Shown piece after piece: positions 49,060-59,883 of a stretch of DNA of 64,000 nt. The stretch is from positions 148,782-212,781 of the forward strand of contig MQVO02000036.1 of NCBI GenBank assembly GCA_001986395.2, read 5' to 3'. Within the stretch, counting starts at the first letter, position 1. Each line of letters starts with the position of its first letter. The translations under genes and the position numbers were made by a program. The notes beneath the pieces are model-generated. The model did no database searches. It was not told where the DNA came from and saw only the letters and a program-made list of their open reading frames with translations. Origin of the DNA: Irpex lacteus (Eukaryota > Basidiomycota > Agaricomycetes > Polyporales > Irpicaceae).

Positions 49060-50611
49060 TGCACTCTTCATAAAAGTCAGTGATCTACTAATTGGGATAT
49101 GTGGTGGGAGGGTACGGGAAGCAAGGCATCTGTGGAGTATATATGTATTATCTTCTTTTGGCCGAGTCCAGATGGGTTGCGTCTATAATATTAGTATCAG
49201 TATCCTACTTTTTGAGTCAGAAGTGACTGCGAGCCCAGCCTCACAGCATGCATAGACCTTTTGATAGATTATAACGGACATTTCACGCGCACGATACACT
49301 CCAGCCTTCGTCACCTGCGTATAGTTTGCCTTGTTCCCTTAGTACAGCACTCATGTAACGACACGTCTGACATGGGGCTAGCCCTACAGCGGACGTTCAA
49401 TGGATACCAAAAAAAGTGACTGCGAGCCTCACGAGCGGCGGCGAGTGATACATCCGCGGACATACAAGTTAGGCCTGTCGGTCCGTTGTCAGAGTCCGTA
49501 AGGTGTCGCCTCGAGACTAGGCGCAAAGAAATGATTAGCAGTGTTCTTCAAGAGGTTATATAACACCAACGTATGGTTCACATGTATGAGGCGAGTCCAG
49601 AGCCCACCGAACTGTCATCGCACAATATCTAATTTGCGTGAGTATATATGCCTGCCCAAGTCTCCTTGTTCCTGACGGGAGTCTTATGAACGCGAATTGC
49701 CGTGTACTGACGACCGTAAGCGATCCAGACCCACGCGACATGCTTTCCTGCGGTAAAAATGCTGCTTTAGTCTGGCCGCTTAGACATATAGACGATATGA
49801 ATCAAAAATCCTGTCGTGAGGTGCCGCTGAAGAAGGCCCGCCTAGGCCAAGAGATGACCCACGGCTGTCGCAAGCTGAGAGTAAGAGCGTTGGATGCGGT
49901 GATAGGAGGATACCACAGGAGTAAACGTACCGGTTGAATTTGGGCAGTAAAAGCCTGAAGCAAAGGTGTCATGGACCGGCGGCCGAAGGCAGGGAGGTAC
50001 CGGATAAACACTCTGGTTGTTACCAAGCTATTATCCTAGCATTTCGTGTATCTGTTACGGGCGGTCAGAGATCGGATGCGACATCGACGAACTCTGTACA
50101 AATAAAAAGGGGCGATTAGTCCGATTCAACTCGTATGGCGAGAGCTTGACGTTGAGACTACGAGGACCGAGGGTCACTTGGCAAAGCAGAAGGTACCAGA
50201 TAAGTGTCCTATGCGCGTATGATAATAGGCCAATGGGATTCAATCCAGGTTACTGTGTTGCCGACCGGGGGCATGCGTCCAGACACAAGGTCATATCTCA
50301 AGCAAGGGAAAGAGTAAGCTTATGTGCGATTGGTTCTATAGTGTGAATGTTAATTTTGCGGCGAGCACGGGTGAAATAATAGACGACGTACTCGTATCAA
50401 CATTCCCCACGCGTCCTGAAGTATCACAGAAACCCAGCTGCAAATGTATAATCCACACATGTACTGGCAAAGCTGCATTTGGAACATATTGGTTCTTGAA
50501 CTTGAAGACCTAAAAGCAAAAGCAGCATACAACACTGCACCTACAGCCAGTCCATAATCTCGCGCAACGTTCGAGTCTATTGGCTGTGACCAAACTAAAT
50601 ATAAAAATAAT
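49060..50611. other. intergenic, no supportable gene
   Basis: About 1.55 kb. Frames of 60-110 residues occur on both strands and overlap; none shows a domain or splice-linked partner. The distal part contains the 3' UTR of the minus-strand Aim32-like gene. Confidence 0.5.
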
Positions 50612-51668
50612 TTATGACCGCGAGTGTGGTTTCAAAGCAGCACTCTCGACTTCACTCGATACAGGCGTCGCATGAAACAGTTGCAGCTGCTGCTCCTTAT
50701 CGAGCCCCATCCTCCCCCGCCAAAAAGGAGGGCAAAGCGGCGGTGTCGTCGTCGCAGAAAATGGGGTCTTCCGAAGCGACAATATGTTGTCCAATACGTC
50801 CGGTACGTCCGCTGGCGTGACGTATCCCAGCCTAAAACAAAAGAACGTTCGGTGTTAGTAGCTATCGTACGAGAGAAGGTAAGGTAGTAATGCTGACCAA
50901 TCGCCGTATGGGTAAACGAGGACGTTTGCAGCATACCTATGACATGGCAATAAAGAAGAGAAGTCAGTCAGAATTGCCAACCAACTTGAATGAACTGAAC
51001 GACGTGAGCGGTTGGAAGGTGAGGAACATATCTTACTTGTGCCCGCCGACATGCCCGACGCCTCCGACTTTCACGACGTCCTGCAAGGACCTTCGCTGTA
51101 CTTCGTCGCGCAGGGCGTCGTACACAGCACCGCCTGTCTCCCCGCATCGACAGTCGCGCTGCCCGTGCGTGCAGACATATATATGAACCGCGTCCGAGTC
51201 TGAATTAGCATTAGCCTTCGCGGTCGAATTCGGTCCGGCGGTGGAACTAGCAGCAGCGTGTTCGCGCAGTTGCACGACGACGTCTTCGAGGTTGCGCATG
51301 CTGACTTCTGGTATTTCGAGAGTGCCGTTTTCGGTGGAGAAGGCGATGGCAGAGTAGCTCTCCTCGCTCGGGTTTTCCCATTCTGGTTCCGTAGAGTTGG
51401 GTTTGTTCACCGGTGTGCCAGGCACCCAGGCGAGATTGACGATGCCGCCCCATCTGCTGGCGTGCAATTGCAGTGATCGTTGTAATTTGGAAGAGACCTT
51501 GCTGGGGAAAGAAGGAGGAGGGATGCGCGTGTTGAGCAGGATAAGCGAGTTGTGGGAATGGACCGTTCCAGCGAGTTGTTCGCGCTGGGCTGAGGCTGTC
51601 TTCCAGAAGTATCGGCGTTGGACGGCCTGGGGCCGCAGAGTTCGAAGTTGTGCACCTGCAAAAGACAT
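50612..51668 (-). CDS. Aim32/Apd1-like thioredoxin-fold [2Fe-2S] protein
   Basis: Sucrase/ferredoxin-like family. CDS complement(join(50612..50831, 50898..50936, 51037..51668)), 296 residues. The N-terminus (MSFAGAQLRTLRPQAVQRRY) is basic and free of acidic residues, as in mitochondrial presequences. The thioredoxin-like ferredoxin core contains THGQRDCRCGETGGAVYDAL, with the C173-X-C175 pair, and GHVGGHKYAANVLVYPYGDW, with H206-X3-H210. In the yeast relatives Apd1 and Aim32 a CxC pair and an HxxxH pair coordinate an unusual bis-histidinyl [2Fe-2S] cluster, and all four residues are present here. Exon 2 is only 39 bases but carries the conserved YAANVLVYPYGDW. The C-terminus (LGYVTPADVPDVLD onward) ends with a low-complexity tail. 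Redox function in mitochondria is inferred from the family. Confidence 0.9.
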
Positions 51669-53182
51669 CGTCGAGAATGAAAGCTACTAGGAGAGAGATT
51701 TCTGGAGTTTAAGTAGAAAGAAACTAGTACATAAGTAGTCGAACGTCAGAGTCTCGGATCAACGGACGTTACGCACACCAAGCGGCTTCTGGCACTTTAG
51801 CGGCGAAGGTCGGCATGTGACGATACGCGACGGTGTGTGATGTCACGCGTAATATCTGTCACACCATGGACCATCCTTTGTGATTTTCCGCCCGCTTCAT
51901 CTTCGTAACAAACCTCTATGTCGTCGTCGTCGTTCTTTCTTGCGTGCTCACACTGTCCCGCCATTGCTGGCACCGCTGGACACGATCCCGAGACGTCGCA
52001 GACCCGATAATGATGTCGGGCAGTGCCGCCTCGGATCCGTGCCTGCTCATCCACACGGAGTTAACAGCTCACAGTGCTCTGAGCTTGACTGGCAGGTATC
52101 TTGTGGATGCTAATTGAGGAAGCCTTCTTGTACGATGTAATTATCGCGGACATGAAACTTCGATGACGAAAGTGTGAAATACCTAATAACAAACAGGTGT
52201 GCTTGTTCAGTGAACCCGCATCCGAAGATAGAGCACATATAACACTTACTCACAGGTTTGTCGTCCATGCACCATGAGGCCATGGGTGCCCCTCTGCGAA
52301 TCATCTGTGCCAGACAACTTCGTGCAGGACCTCTTGATCCGGCTGCCAATTCTGGCAACATTGAGCTCGTGGAGAAGACGTGTTGACGGGCGCTGGGGAA
52401 TATTTGAAGGGACCCATCTGTGCAAGCCTGTTCGCATTTCCAACCCCCCCTTCCTAGTGTCTCCTTATGCAGGCGATTCGTGCAGGAACCTGACGGGGCC
52501 TGAGAACCCTGAGAACACGATCATCCTCGGGAGCACTGAGTCCTACGCGGTCCAACAGCGCGAATGACGGTCGTGACGGCGGGAACAGGCCAGGGTCCCA
52601 GCATGAACTTTAGCTGGTCATCAGCCTTACCCTATCCTGGCACGCTGGCACGGGAAGCCGGATTGCTTGCTGTCCTTGCAGAACGGCACAAGGTTGCACC
52701 AGGACCTTTCAAATTCCTGTTGTGGGTGTTGTGGGGGGCCGACGATCTGGCCACACGATCCGTGGGGCGGGAGGGGCGGGGGCGGGGCAGATCAGTGATC
52801 GCTGGCGTGCGAGTGGTGGTTTGTGCAGTGAGTAATATGTTTGTTTTAGGTATATGTTTCTTATCTGCATTTGAACTGCGCAGGGCTGAGTTGGCAGCGA
52901 TGGCGGGCGGCGCTGTTCCCACAAGATGGCAGAGAGGGTGGCAGCCATTGGCAGGGCAGCTTCGGAGTCTCGGACTCTAGATTTGATGGGCTTTATTATG
53001 GGCGTCTGTGTATAGAAAGACTCTGGAATGTATTGATGGGCTGCCCCCGCGCTACGTTCGCACGTTGCCGAACGACGGTCTAGATTGGGGTCTCTGTTTG
53101 CGGTATATTCTCATTTTGTTCCCGTATCAGTCGTGCGTTCACCATCGAACGTTGCAGAAGACGACCACCACCGTCCTTGCCT
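51669..53182. other. intergenic, GC-rich in its second half
   Basis: About 1.5 kb between the divergently transcribed Aim32-like gene and the unknown gene at 53183. A 138-residue plus frame (52564-52980) is open mostly because of high GC content, and I do not call it. The G-quadruplex motif at 52764-52787 is listed separately. Confidence 0.5.
52764..52787 (+). promoter_or_regulatory. predicted G-quadruplex
   Basis: Five G-runs of 4, 3, 4, 5 and 4 bases are separated by single-base loops (C, A, C, C). This meets the standard four-run G4 rule with the shortest possible loops. It lies on the coding strand 396 bases upstream of the gene at 53183. A regulatory role is inference. Confidence 0.7.
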
Positions 53183-53883
53183 ATGTCGTCGTATGCCGTC
53201 CTGCCCTCCCCGCCGCCGTCTTCATCATCGTCCGCGATGCTCTCCACAAGCTTCATGAGCACCCACAACCGCCATTTCCCGTCTGCAAACTCCTTCATCG
53301 GCTCCTCTGTCGTCGACTCCTACCTCGACCACAATCACCTACGACAACTCGCAGAAGGCGTCCTCGACATCCCAGAATCAGAAGACAGGTTCTTCACCCT
53401 CACCAAGCCCACCGACACCACAATACTACCGCTACCAAGCTTCCTATCTGACATCTATGTCCTCAAATGGGCGAACCCAACAAGGATCGGTGGAGGGTCC
53501 GGGGCGGCGTATTCGCTCGATGTTGTTGCTGGAGAACCGGGGAGAGCACGGACACGGCACCTCTACATAACATACATGGACGAGGCGGGGCCCAGTCGCT
53601 GTCGAGTTGCGCTCGCAAAAGCCATACAACAGCTCGGGCCAATCTTGTACACGGCGGAGGAGGACGCACGACGTGTGAGTAGTCTCCTTTCCTCTTCTGG
53701 CCGCTCCCACTCTCTCGACAACATGTGTCTGATCGCCATGTATGCATCGCATAGAGCAAGACCGTGCATGAAATGCGGCACGGCGACCGCTGGCCCCCGG
53801 GGCCACACCACCTGAATTACATGGACATGGATGTCGATATGGATACGGGTATGGGTGCTATACCTGTGCCTGCTGCTGCATGA
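53183..53883 (+). CDS. hypothetical protein, 206 residues, two exons
   Basis: CDS join(53183..53674, 53755..53883). The intron has a GTGAGT donor and a CATAG acceptor and is phase 0; reading through the donor instead gives a shorter, less acidic end. The start MSSYAVLPSPPPSSSSSAML is Ser/Pro-rich. A more ordered middle follows: FIGSSVVDSYLDHNHLRQLA, EGVLDIPESEDRFFTLTKP, FLSDIYVLKWANPTRIG, RHLYITYMDEAGPSRCRVAL and AIQQLGPILYTAEEDARR. The C-terminal exon is His/Pro- then Met/Asp-rich (MDMDVDMDTGMG). There is no signal peptide or membrane segment. I do not recognise the family. Balanced composition and a clean intron make a real gene likely. Confidence 0.7.
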
Positions 53884-54855
53884 CAATGCTGATGTTAGAA
53901 TCCGTCTTTCTTCCCCCGTTTGTCGGTGCAATATGCTCATATCTTGCCCTCTTTGCAACAGGAAGTTGACGAACCCCGTATGAAGACGTTCGAGAGGTAG
54001 TGCTGCGCGGTTGTGCCTACATAAACACAGATGGCGCCGCTTCTCGGTTTGGTTCCCGCCTCCCGCACGCTACACCTATTCGCGGCAGCTGGACTTTTGC
54101 AGCATAGTACCGATCGCGCCTACATCCGCATGCACGCACAAAACCTCTCAAGATGAGTTTGGAGCTTCTGTATTTTCTTCTTCTTGGTCTTTTCTTCCTT
54201 TTGTGGTATGGTAGCGAGAACGTCTCTCGCTTGTCTTCTTTCATGTTGTTGTTAGGATATGGCCCCACCCTCGCACCCAGTCTGCAGCGACCTATCCTCC
54301 GCCCTCCCCCTGGCCCATCGTATATACCGCATGTAGATACTAGGTATTTTTACTTCCCTTTTCATTCTCTTATTCGTCGCCGTAGTCACTTTGCTCTCGT
54401 TCCCACATCTCGCAGTCTCATTAGCACCTAGGATCTCATTCATAACGACTCATGTATTCTCTCATCATCATGGACATTACGAGGCACCCCTTGCCAAATC
54501 CACCGACGCAGACATATGCCATTTGATTCATATACTCCTCTATCGATTCCGACTACTACTATACTACCACCGCCACCTCTCAGCCTTGTCACAATCACCT
54601 CTCACCCCTGTACGTGTGTTTTGTGAACAGCGTGAGTTGAGCACCGCGTCGGTGTGAAGTCGGGACGCCCCGACTCCGGCCTGAGGGGACCTGACAGCCT
54701 GAATTCGAAGGGGCTGGAAGAGCGCAGCTCTCCCCCTCGCGCCCAAAAGGTAAAACATCGAGGCGTGTAAGACCCCCGTTCTCACGCGCGCTGGGTCAAT
54801 TGGGTAGCCTCGGCCTGTCTGGACGCCGATTCCAGCTCCATTTTGTCGCAGGCAC
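53884..54855. other. intergenic, possible 5' exon region
   Basis: About 970 bases. A hairpin lies at 54658-54675 (AGTCGGG, 4-base loop, CCCGACT). A good acceptor-like site (TTTTGTCGCAG) ends at 54851, just before the ATG used for the next gene, so a 5' exon of that gene could lie here. I could not define one. Confidence 0.45.
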
Positions 54856-55482
54856 ATGGGGGACGATGCTGTAAACGACTTCACTTACGAGATCTGGCGA
54901 GCAGCGTCGCTCGACCGTTTCGCATCTCCTTTGACGAGCTTCTTCCCATCTCCTACATACCAGCGACCGCTACTTCTTCCAGTCGAACTTTCAACCAGGA
55001 TGAAGGAAGCTCAGGCGGTTAGAGATTACTGCGAAACTGTGAGCTTGCTCGTCTGCCGCTCGCTGACATATATGTACAGCCTGGACTTTGGGCAAGTAAG
55101 GTTCGGGGGGACGAAGATGCATTCCCTGGTACGCGTACTTACATACATGCTGTACTGTACGTTACGGTGTAATCTGCGATGAGGAGCGGTCGGCCTAGGG
55201 TCAGCCCAGCAGCGCCCCCCTCCCCACGTCAAGAACAGATCGGACTTCGAACAGGCGTTGCTTCGAAGTTTGTTCGACACGCATCGAGGTTCTCGATGTG
55301 CGTCAGGGAGCGAGCTCGTTGTGGGAGATGCATGGCCAGGGAGATTGGTGGTTGGATTGACGAAAGCTTCCATTGTGTTGGTGTTATTCGTCAGCCACAG
55401 ATGGGGTGCATGTATTCAGAAGATCAGCCACCAGGGCCGAGTTCTGCACATTGCCATCGCGCGAAGTGATGGGCTTCATTGA
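54856..55482 (+). CDS. hypothetical protein, 169 residues, three exons
   Basis: CDS join(54856..55038, 55080..55128, 55205..55482). Both introns have GT donors and AG acceptors and matching phases (0 and 1), and all three frames join without a stop. The protein begins MGDDAVNDFTYEIWRAASLD and continues through ASPLTSFFPSPTYQRPLLLP and STRMKEAQAVRDYCETPGLW. Exon 2 encodes only PGLWASKVRGDEDAFP. Exon 3 has FEQALLRSLFDTHRG and VVGDAWPGRLVVGLTKASIV. No signal peptide; a hydrophobic patch (ASIVLVLFV) lies near residue 130. I do not recognise the family. A splice acceptor just before the ATG leaves open an upstream exon. It is the same orientation as the unknown gene at 53183. Confidence 0.68.
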
Positions 55483-57709
55483 AGGTTGTGTGTTGGAGGT
55501 TCTTGAGGGCGCTCTTACTCCGCGAGGACGACCGCGACGGTGATTAGAGGCCTTTGGGGCGGGATGGGCGCAATCCTTCGTCGTCATGGTCGGCGATTTC
55601 GTGTCACTGGTAGGGCCACAATCGTGGGAGGGTATGATGCGTGTGAGTGTTCTGTGGGTGATAGATCAGGGCGTTGGATGTACGACCTGTAATCTAGACT
55701 TTTGGGTGTGAATGTCGATGAGGTCACAGAAAAGTGAGGCTTCCCTATCACAGTGAGATAACAATTGGCACGCACTGGCGAGTACGTAGATGGTATGCGA
55801 GTCTTGTGAAGAGCGTGAATCACGGAACTTTCGTGGGCTAGAAGGGAGCCGTATACGCGTAGTTCGGCTTTCCGAGGAAGGATAGACCGATTATGAACGG
55901 GGGATCGGTGTACCTGTATCAAAGCGTGTTGCGTAGAAGAAAGGACTAAAAGTAGCCTGAGAAGGAGTGCATGTACGTCCTGGTCGCGCAATCGAATGAT
56001 TAGCATGTCGCAGCTGATGCATACAGCAAAGACCATTCTAGCCATACCGAAGTTCCACATACTCCGATCTGCATGGCCTTCGTGCATACAGACCGAGTAC
56101 CGTGATATCCAAACATTGACCTTGGCTGTGCGGTGGGCTTGAGTACTCGAGAATCCATCTGGGTCTAGGCGAACAGCCTCATAAACTAGTCAGTCACGGT
56201 TAGGATCAGTCTTTATGACGAGCCAGCGATGCTCACTTCCTTGGTGAGCACAATCGAGACCTGTCTGATTACCAGTTCAAGTTAGCTGATGCAAAGGAGA
56301 CGTGATAGGGCATAGACTTACCACGATCGTAAAGCAGCGTTGCTTGACGCTTCCTAAAAGCGCACCTTTGTAGGTAATCCCATGGCCATACGACACTAGG
56401 CCCTTCCTAGAAGAACGTCCATCGTCACGGTACTGATTCGGTCAACGACTTGTCTCTCTCCCGATCGTGATCATGGGTGTCTGCGGCACACAACTTGTAG
56501 GTCTTCAAAATACACCTACAGTATTCATGCATTGGTGGACAGATTGCTGAAATGGGTAGGTTCGATCTGCTGAGTCTGCACGTTCAAATCATGGTGTCGA
56601 TCCTAGTCGTCAGTGCGATATTTCCCGATTCCTCCAAATAGGAAGGATTATAGACGTACTGCACGGTGCGTTTACTTCGCTCTTTGTCTGATGTCCTGGC
56701 CCCAGCTGACGGTATCAATGGGTCATCATAGGAGGAAGCGAGCACTGAGCAGCCCATCAACTAGCTCAAACATCCTAGCTTCAATCTTAAATGTCTGCGG
56801 CACGTAACTTGTCTTGTGGGTATATACGTCTTCAACGTAACTCCATGCGTACACTGGTAGACAAGTTGCTGATAGGTAGGTTTCATCTTCTGCCAGTGAG
56901 TGTGCACGTTCGAATCATGGTGTCGATCCTAACAAATTGAAGGTCGTCAGGCGCGATGCTCCCCATTTTTGAAGCATGGAAGATTATGAACGTATTGCAT
57001 GGTGAGGTCACGTTCATTATGCTTGGTACGCTTGCACGAGCCTCAGCTGACGCTGAGTTATGGAAGGTGGAAGGCAGCAGCTAACTGGCGGGCTCAACAT
57101 CGTATGTAGGTTAAAGGCTCTGGGCGCTCAATGTGCTTCGCACTTTGATCAATGACCACAACATACGGGGACGCCCTCACATGGCCTCATACGCGGGGAA
57201 CAGACAATCGCGACAATGCTGTGGAATTATTCAGAACTCTCCAGCTTGCTCTCAGTTTGTGTCATGACTAATGACCACAAAAGTCAGCAATTTGATTGGA
57301 AGCCTACAGCCTACATGTAAGTCCATAGATGTTGGAAACCGCAACCGCTCGCTGACGCAGTATGTCATATACAGAATCCGCCGATGCTAAGACATGAGCT
57401 CCGGGGTTAGAGAGATTGCGTGCCCGGTATGTGCACCGACATGTTACATGCCCCGGTGTTTCCGGAGTACCGGTGTGGCTGCCCAAGGTTCATACGTACA
57501 ATGACTTCTTCCATGCATGCAAAACAAAACATGAGTTCAGACTTGGACATGCTTGGAACTTAGAACATATCTGAGGTGGGTTTGTTCAGTCAGCTGGTGA
57601 ACCCTTCTTGACCAGAACTCGCAGATCTGACGTTTAGGCTCCAGGAACGGGAAGCTTCATGTTATTCTTCAGGAAAGGGTCTCCTTTCGAATTCATACAG
57701 AGAAACATT
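55483..57709. other. intergenic, repeat-bearing
   Basis: About 2.2 kb. A minus-strand frame of 167 residues (55584-56087) has no motif and no clear splice partners, and I do not call it. The degenerate duplication at 56470-57060 occupies the middle. The 3' end is the promoter of the gene at 57789. Confidence 0.45.
56470..57060 (+). repeat. two degenerate copies of a roughly 300-bp repeat, possibly tRNA-derived
   Basis: Copy 1 (from about 56475) and copy 2 (from about 56788) share ordered words: TGTCTGCGGCAC, AACTTGT, CTTCAA, a TGGT-GACA word, TTGCTGA, GGTAGGTT, GCACGTTC-AATCATGGT, GTGTCGATCCTA, and later CAGCTGACG. In copy 2, TGGTAGACAAG fits an RNA polymerase III A-box and GTTCGAATC, about 42 bases on, fits a B-box. 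A tRNA-derived SINE remnant is possible, but the T-stem pairs imperfectly and no tail or target-site duplication was seen. Confidence 0.5.
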
Positions 57710-57715
57710 TATATA
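57710..57715 (+). promoter_or_regulatory. TATA box
   Basis: TATATA 79 bases upstream of the ATG at 57789. The tandem paralogue has the same element 77 bases upstream of its ATG, which supports function. Confidence 0.65.
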
Positions 57716-57788
57716 CCGAGCGTACAAGGTTTTTAACGGTCCATCACCTCTCTTCAGCGTCTCTCGTAGAGAACCAACTATCTCCACC

Positions 57789-58437
57789 ATGGCTGACCAA
57801 TTCTACTTCATCGTTACTCCCTCTCCTGCCGACTACCCCAACGGATTAGCAGTACGTTGATCAATTTCTCAGTGCATATATTTTTCAAGTCGACTGACCT
57901 TTGTTCTCGCTGTAGAACGGAGCTGGCGCCACGAATTTCTTTCTAAAATTCGGCGACGGTCTTGGAAATACGCGATACCCAACCCACAACCCTAGTTTTC
58001 GGTAAGTTCTACAACAGATGATATAGTCTTAACGTCCAACATCTAAATTTTGGCCAGTATCGAGGGGAACAACCGCACAGCCGGATCTGGGACGTACGGT
58101 CCTCCCGGATCCACTACACCGGGAGTCCGTATCGGCAAATTCGTGGAGACTTACCTCCTCGCCGCACCGAATGGCTTGGGCTTGACCAGAGTTGGCCGTG
58201 AGTGCCATCCCTTCAATATTGAGGAAACAATTCTCTGACCACCGTGCAGAAACCGAATGGTATTCCATCAGGCCTGGGCCTGGAGGCATTGCTGCTTTGC
58301 GCACCTGGCTGGTCAACTTGCTGAATGCGTTCCCCGGCACTAACTTCGATGGAACCGGCGCACAGACGGCTGATCAGGTAGCTTGGGCTTGGATCCAGGC
58401 AACTAAGACGTCTGCGCAGAACTTGGGATTGCATTAG
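57789..58437 (+). CDS. unknown small protein, tandem family member 1 (158 residues)
   Basis: CDS join(57789..57851, 57916..58001, 58058..58197, 58250..58437). Four exons with GT/AG introns in the same phases as the downstream paralogue. It starts MADQFYFIVTPSPADYPNGL, continues FFLKFGDGLGNTRYPTHNP, then the most conserved block GSGTYGPPGSTTPGVRIGKF with VETYLLAAPNG, then TEWYSIRPGPGGIAALRTWL and FDGTGAQTADQVAWAWIQAT. There is no signal peptide, membrane segment or cysteine pair, so it is probably cytosolic or unconventionally secreted. I do not recognise the family. Conservation with the tandem copy concentrates in the Gly/Pro-rich core and the C-terminal helix, which indicates selection on the protein. 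Confidence 0.85.
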
Positions 58438-59154
58438 GGGTGCTGAAGAGAACTCAGCTAACTACCAGGAAAAGCAGGTATGGTTTCGAGAACCTGAGAC
58501 TGGTTGCGTAAATTGTATACAGAGTGCATAGTAAAGATATATCAACATGAACGCAGGCTTCGTATAACCTTACCGCAAAACGCTTTGGCCAGATAAAGGA
58601 CTCGGAGTTAACAGTGACCGCCCCCGACCAAGTTACCCCCTGGTTACCCAACGATAGCGATGAATGCCTTCATATGGAACATGACATACCTCGGTTTTTC
58701 TCGAAGATAGCCAAGACAATCCCAACCTGAGCTCATTATAAACAGCCACTTGCTCTTGCTGACATGTATCTACTCACTACAACCAAGCTTGGAGTAGGAT
58801 TGGCCTGGTAGGGAATCACTGAAAGTACGAGAGTCACACTACACACGCACAAATATGCTGAATGTCGTAGTAGGATAGCGGTACCCATGAGGTCGAAGTC
58901 ATGTTATCTTGCCTCGCTCTCGACAGAAGTCTTCGTATGATGAAGGCATGAATGATATAGGCATTTTGTTACGAATTCCACACAAACCGCCGCCCTCTCC
59001 TATGTGGGTCAATTCACTCATACATGGAATTTGGGTCGAACAGGACTCGGAGGTAAGAAATTGCTCTTGATTCAACGGAAGTACCGGTTTGTTGACTTGT
59101 TTTAGGAGTATACTTCCTTCGTGCGGCCAGAAGGTCATGTAGAGGCAAGGACAT
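58438..59154. other. spacer between the tandem pair
   Basis: About 700 bases. No coding evidence; it is presumably the 3' UTR of the first copy and the promoter of the second. Confidence 0.55.
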
Positions 59155-59160
59155 ATATAG
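59155..59160 (+). promoter_or_regulatory. TATA box
   Basis: TATATA 77 bases upstream of the ATG at 59232, the same spacing as in the upstream paralogue although the flanking sequence has diverged. Confidence 0.65.
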
Positions 59161-59231
59161 GCGGCCATGAAGCCATCCCACCTCACCGCCTAACTTGAAG
59201 GCTTTCACACATACAGCTCGAATACTCGACA

Positions 59232-59883
59232 ATGGCCGACCAATTCTACTTCATTACTTCCCCTCACCCTACCGACTACCCTAACGGATTGACGGTATGT
59301 CGATCCATCATGGCCAATCTATACCATGCTCAAGGACAGATCGAATCTCTTTTGTGTTGTAGAATGCAGCTGGCCAACAGCTCTTCTTCATCAAGTTTGG
59401 TGACGGGCTTGGACAGACGCGATATGACACTCACAATCCCACTTATCAGTAAGCTGTTCAGTACCGAAGGCTAGATGTATTGTCTCACAGGTCTTCTAGG
59501 CTCGCGCAAAACAATCATAATGCTGGATCAGGCACATACGGTCCTCCGGGCTCAACCACACCAGGAGTCCGTATTGGCAAGTTCGTTGAAACCTACCTGC
59601 TCGCCGCAAACGGACTCAACTTGACCAGAGTCGGCCGTGAGTTCCACTATTACATACGCGTTGACGAGGCGAACGATGTTCTGACTGGGTTATAGAAACC
59701 GAGTGGTATATCATCAGGCCAGGACCAGCAGGCATAGCTACGCTCCGTACATGGCTGGCCAACTTGCTGACTGCGTTCCCTGGTGCCAACTTCGATGGGA
59801 CGGGCGCGCAGACGGCTGATCAAGTTGCTTGGGCCTGGATTCAGCAGACTCTTGCCTCTGCGCGAAACAATGGGTTCCATTAG
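59232..59883 (+). CDS. unknown small protein, tandem family member 2 (157 residues)
   Basis: CDS join(59232..59294, 59363..59448, 59500..59636, 59696..59883). For exon 3 I use the acceptor TTCTAG at 59494-59499, not the CACAG at 59490, because it gives a gap-free alignment to the first copy (NPTYQLAQNNHNAGSGTYG against NPSFRIEGNNRTAGSGTYG). Other conserved blocks: MADQFYFITSPHPTDYPNGL, KFGDGLGQTRYDTHNP, GPPGSTTPGVRIGKFVETYL, TEWYIIRPGPAGIATLRTWL and DGTGAQTADQVAWAWIQQT. As in copy 1, no targeting signal is visible. The pair arose by tandem duplication with protein conservation much higher than intron conservation. Function unknown. Confidence 0.85.

Noticed and set aside
52564..52980. 138-residue plus frame
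   Set aside because: Explained by high GC content; the opposite strand is also open and no family features are visible.
55584..56087. 167-residue minus frame with a hydrophobic N-terminal part
   Set aside because: Considered as a membrane-protein exon, but no adjoining exons or family motif could be found.
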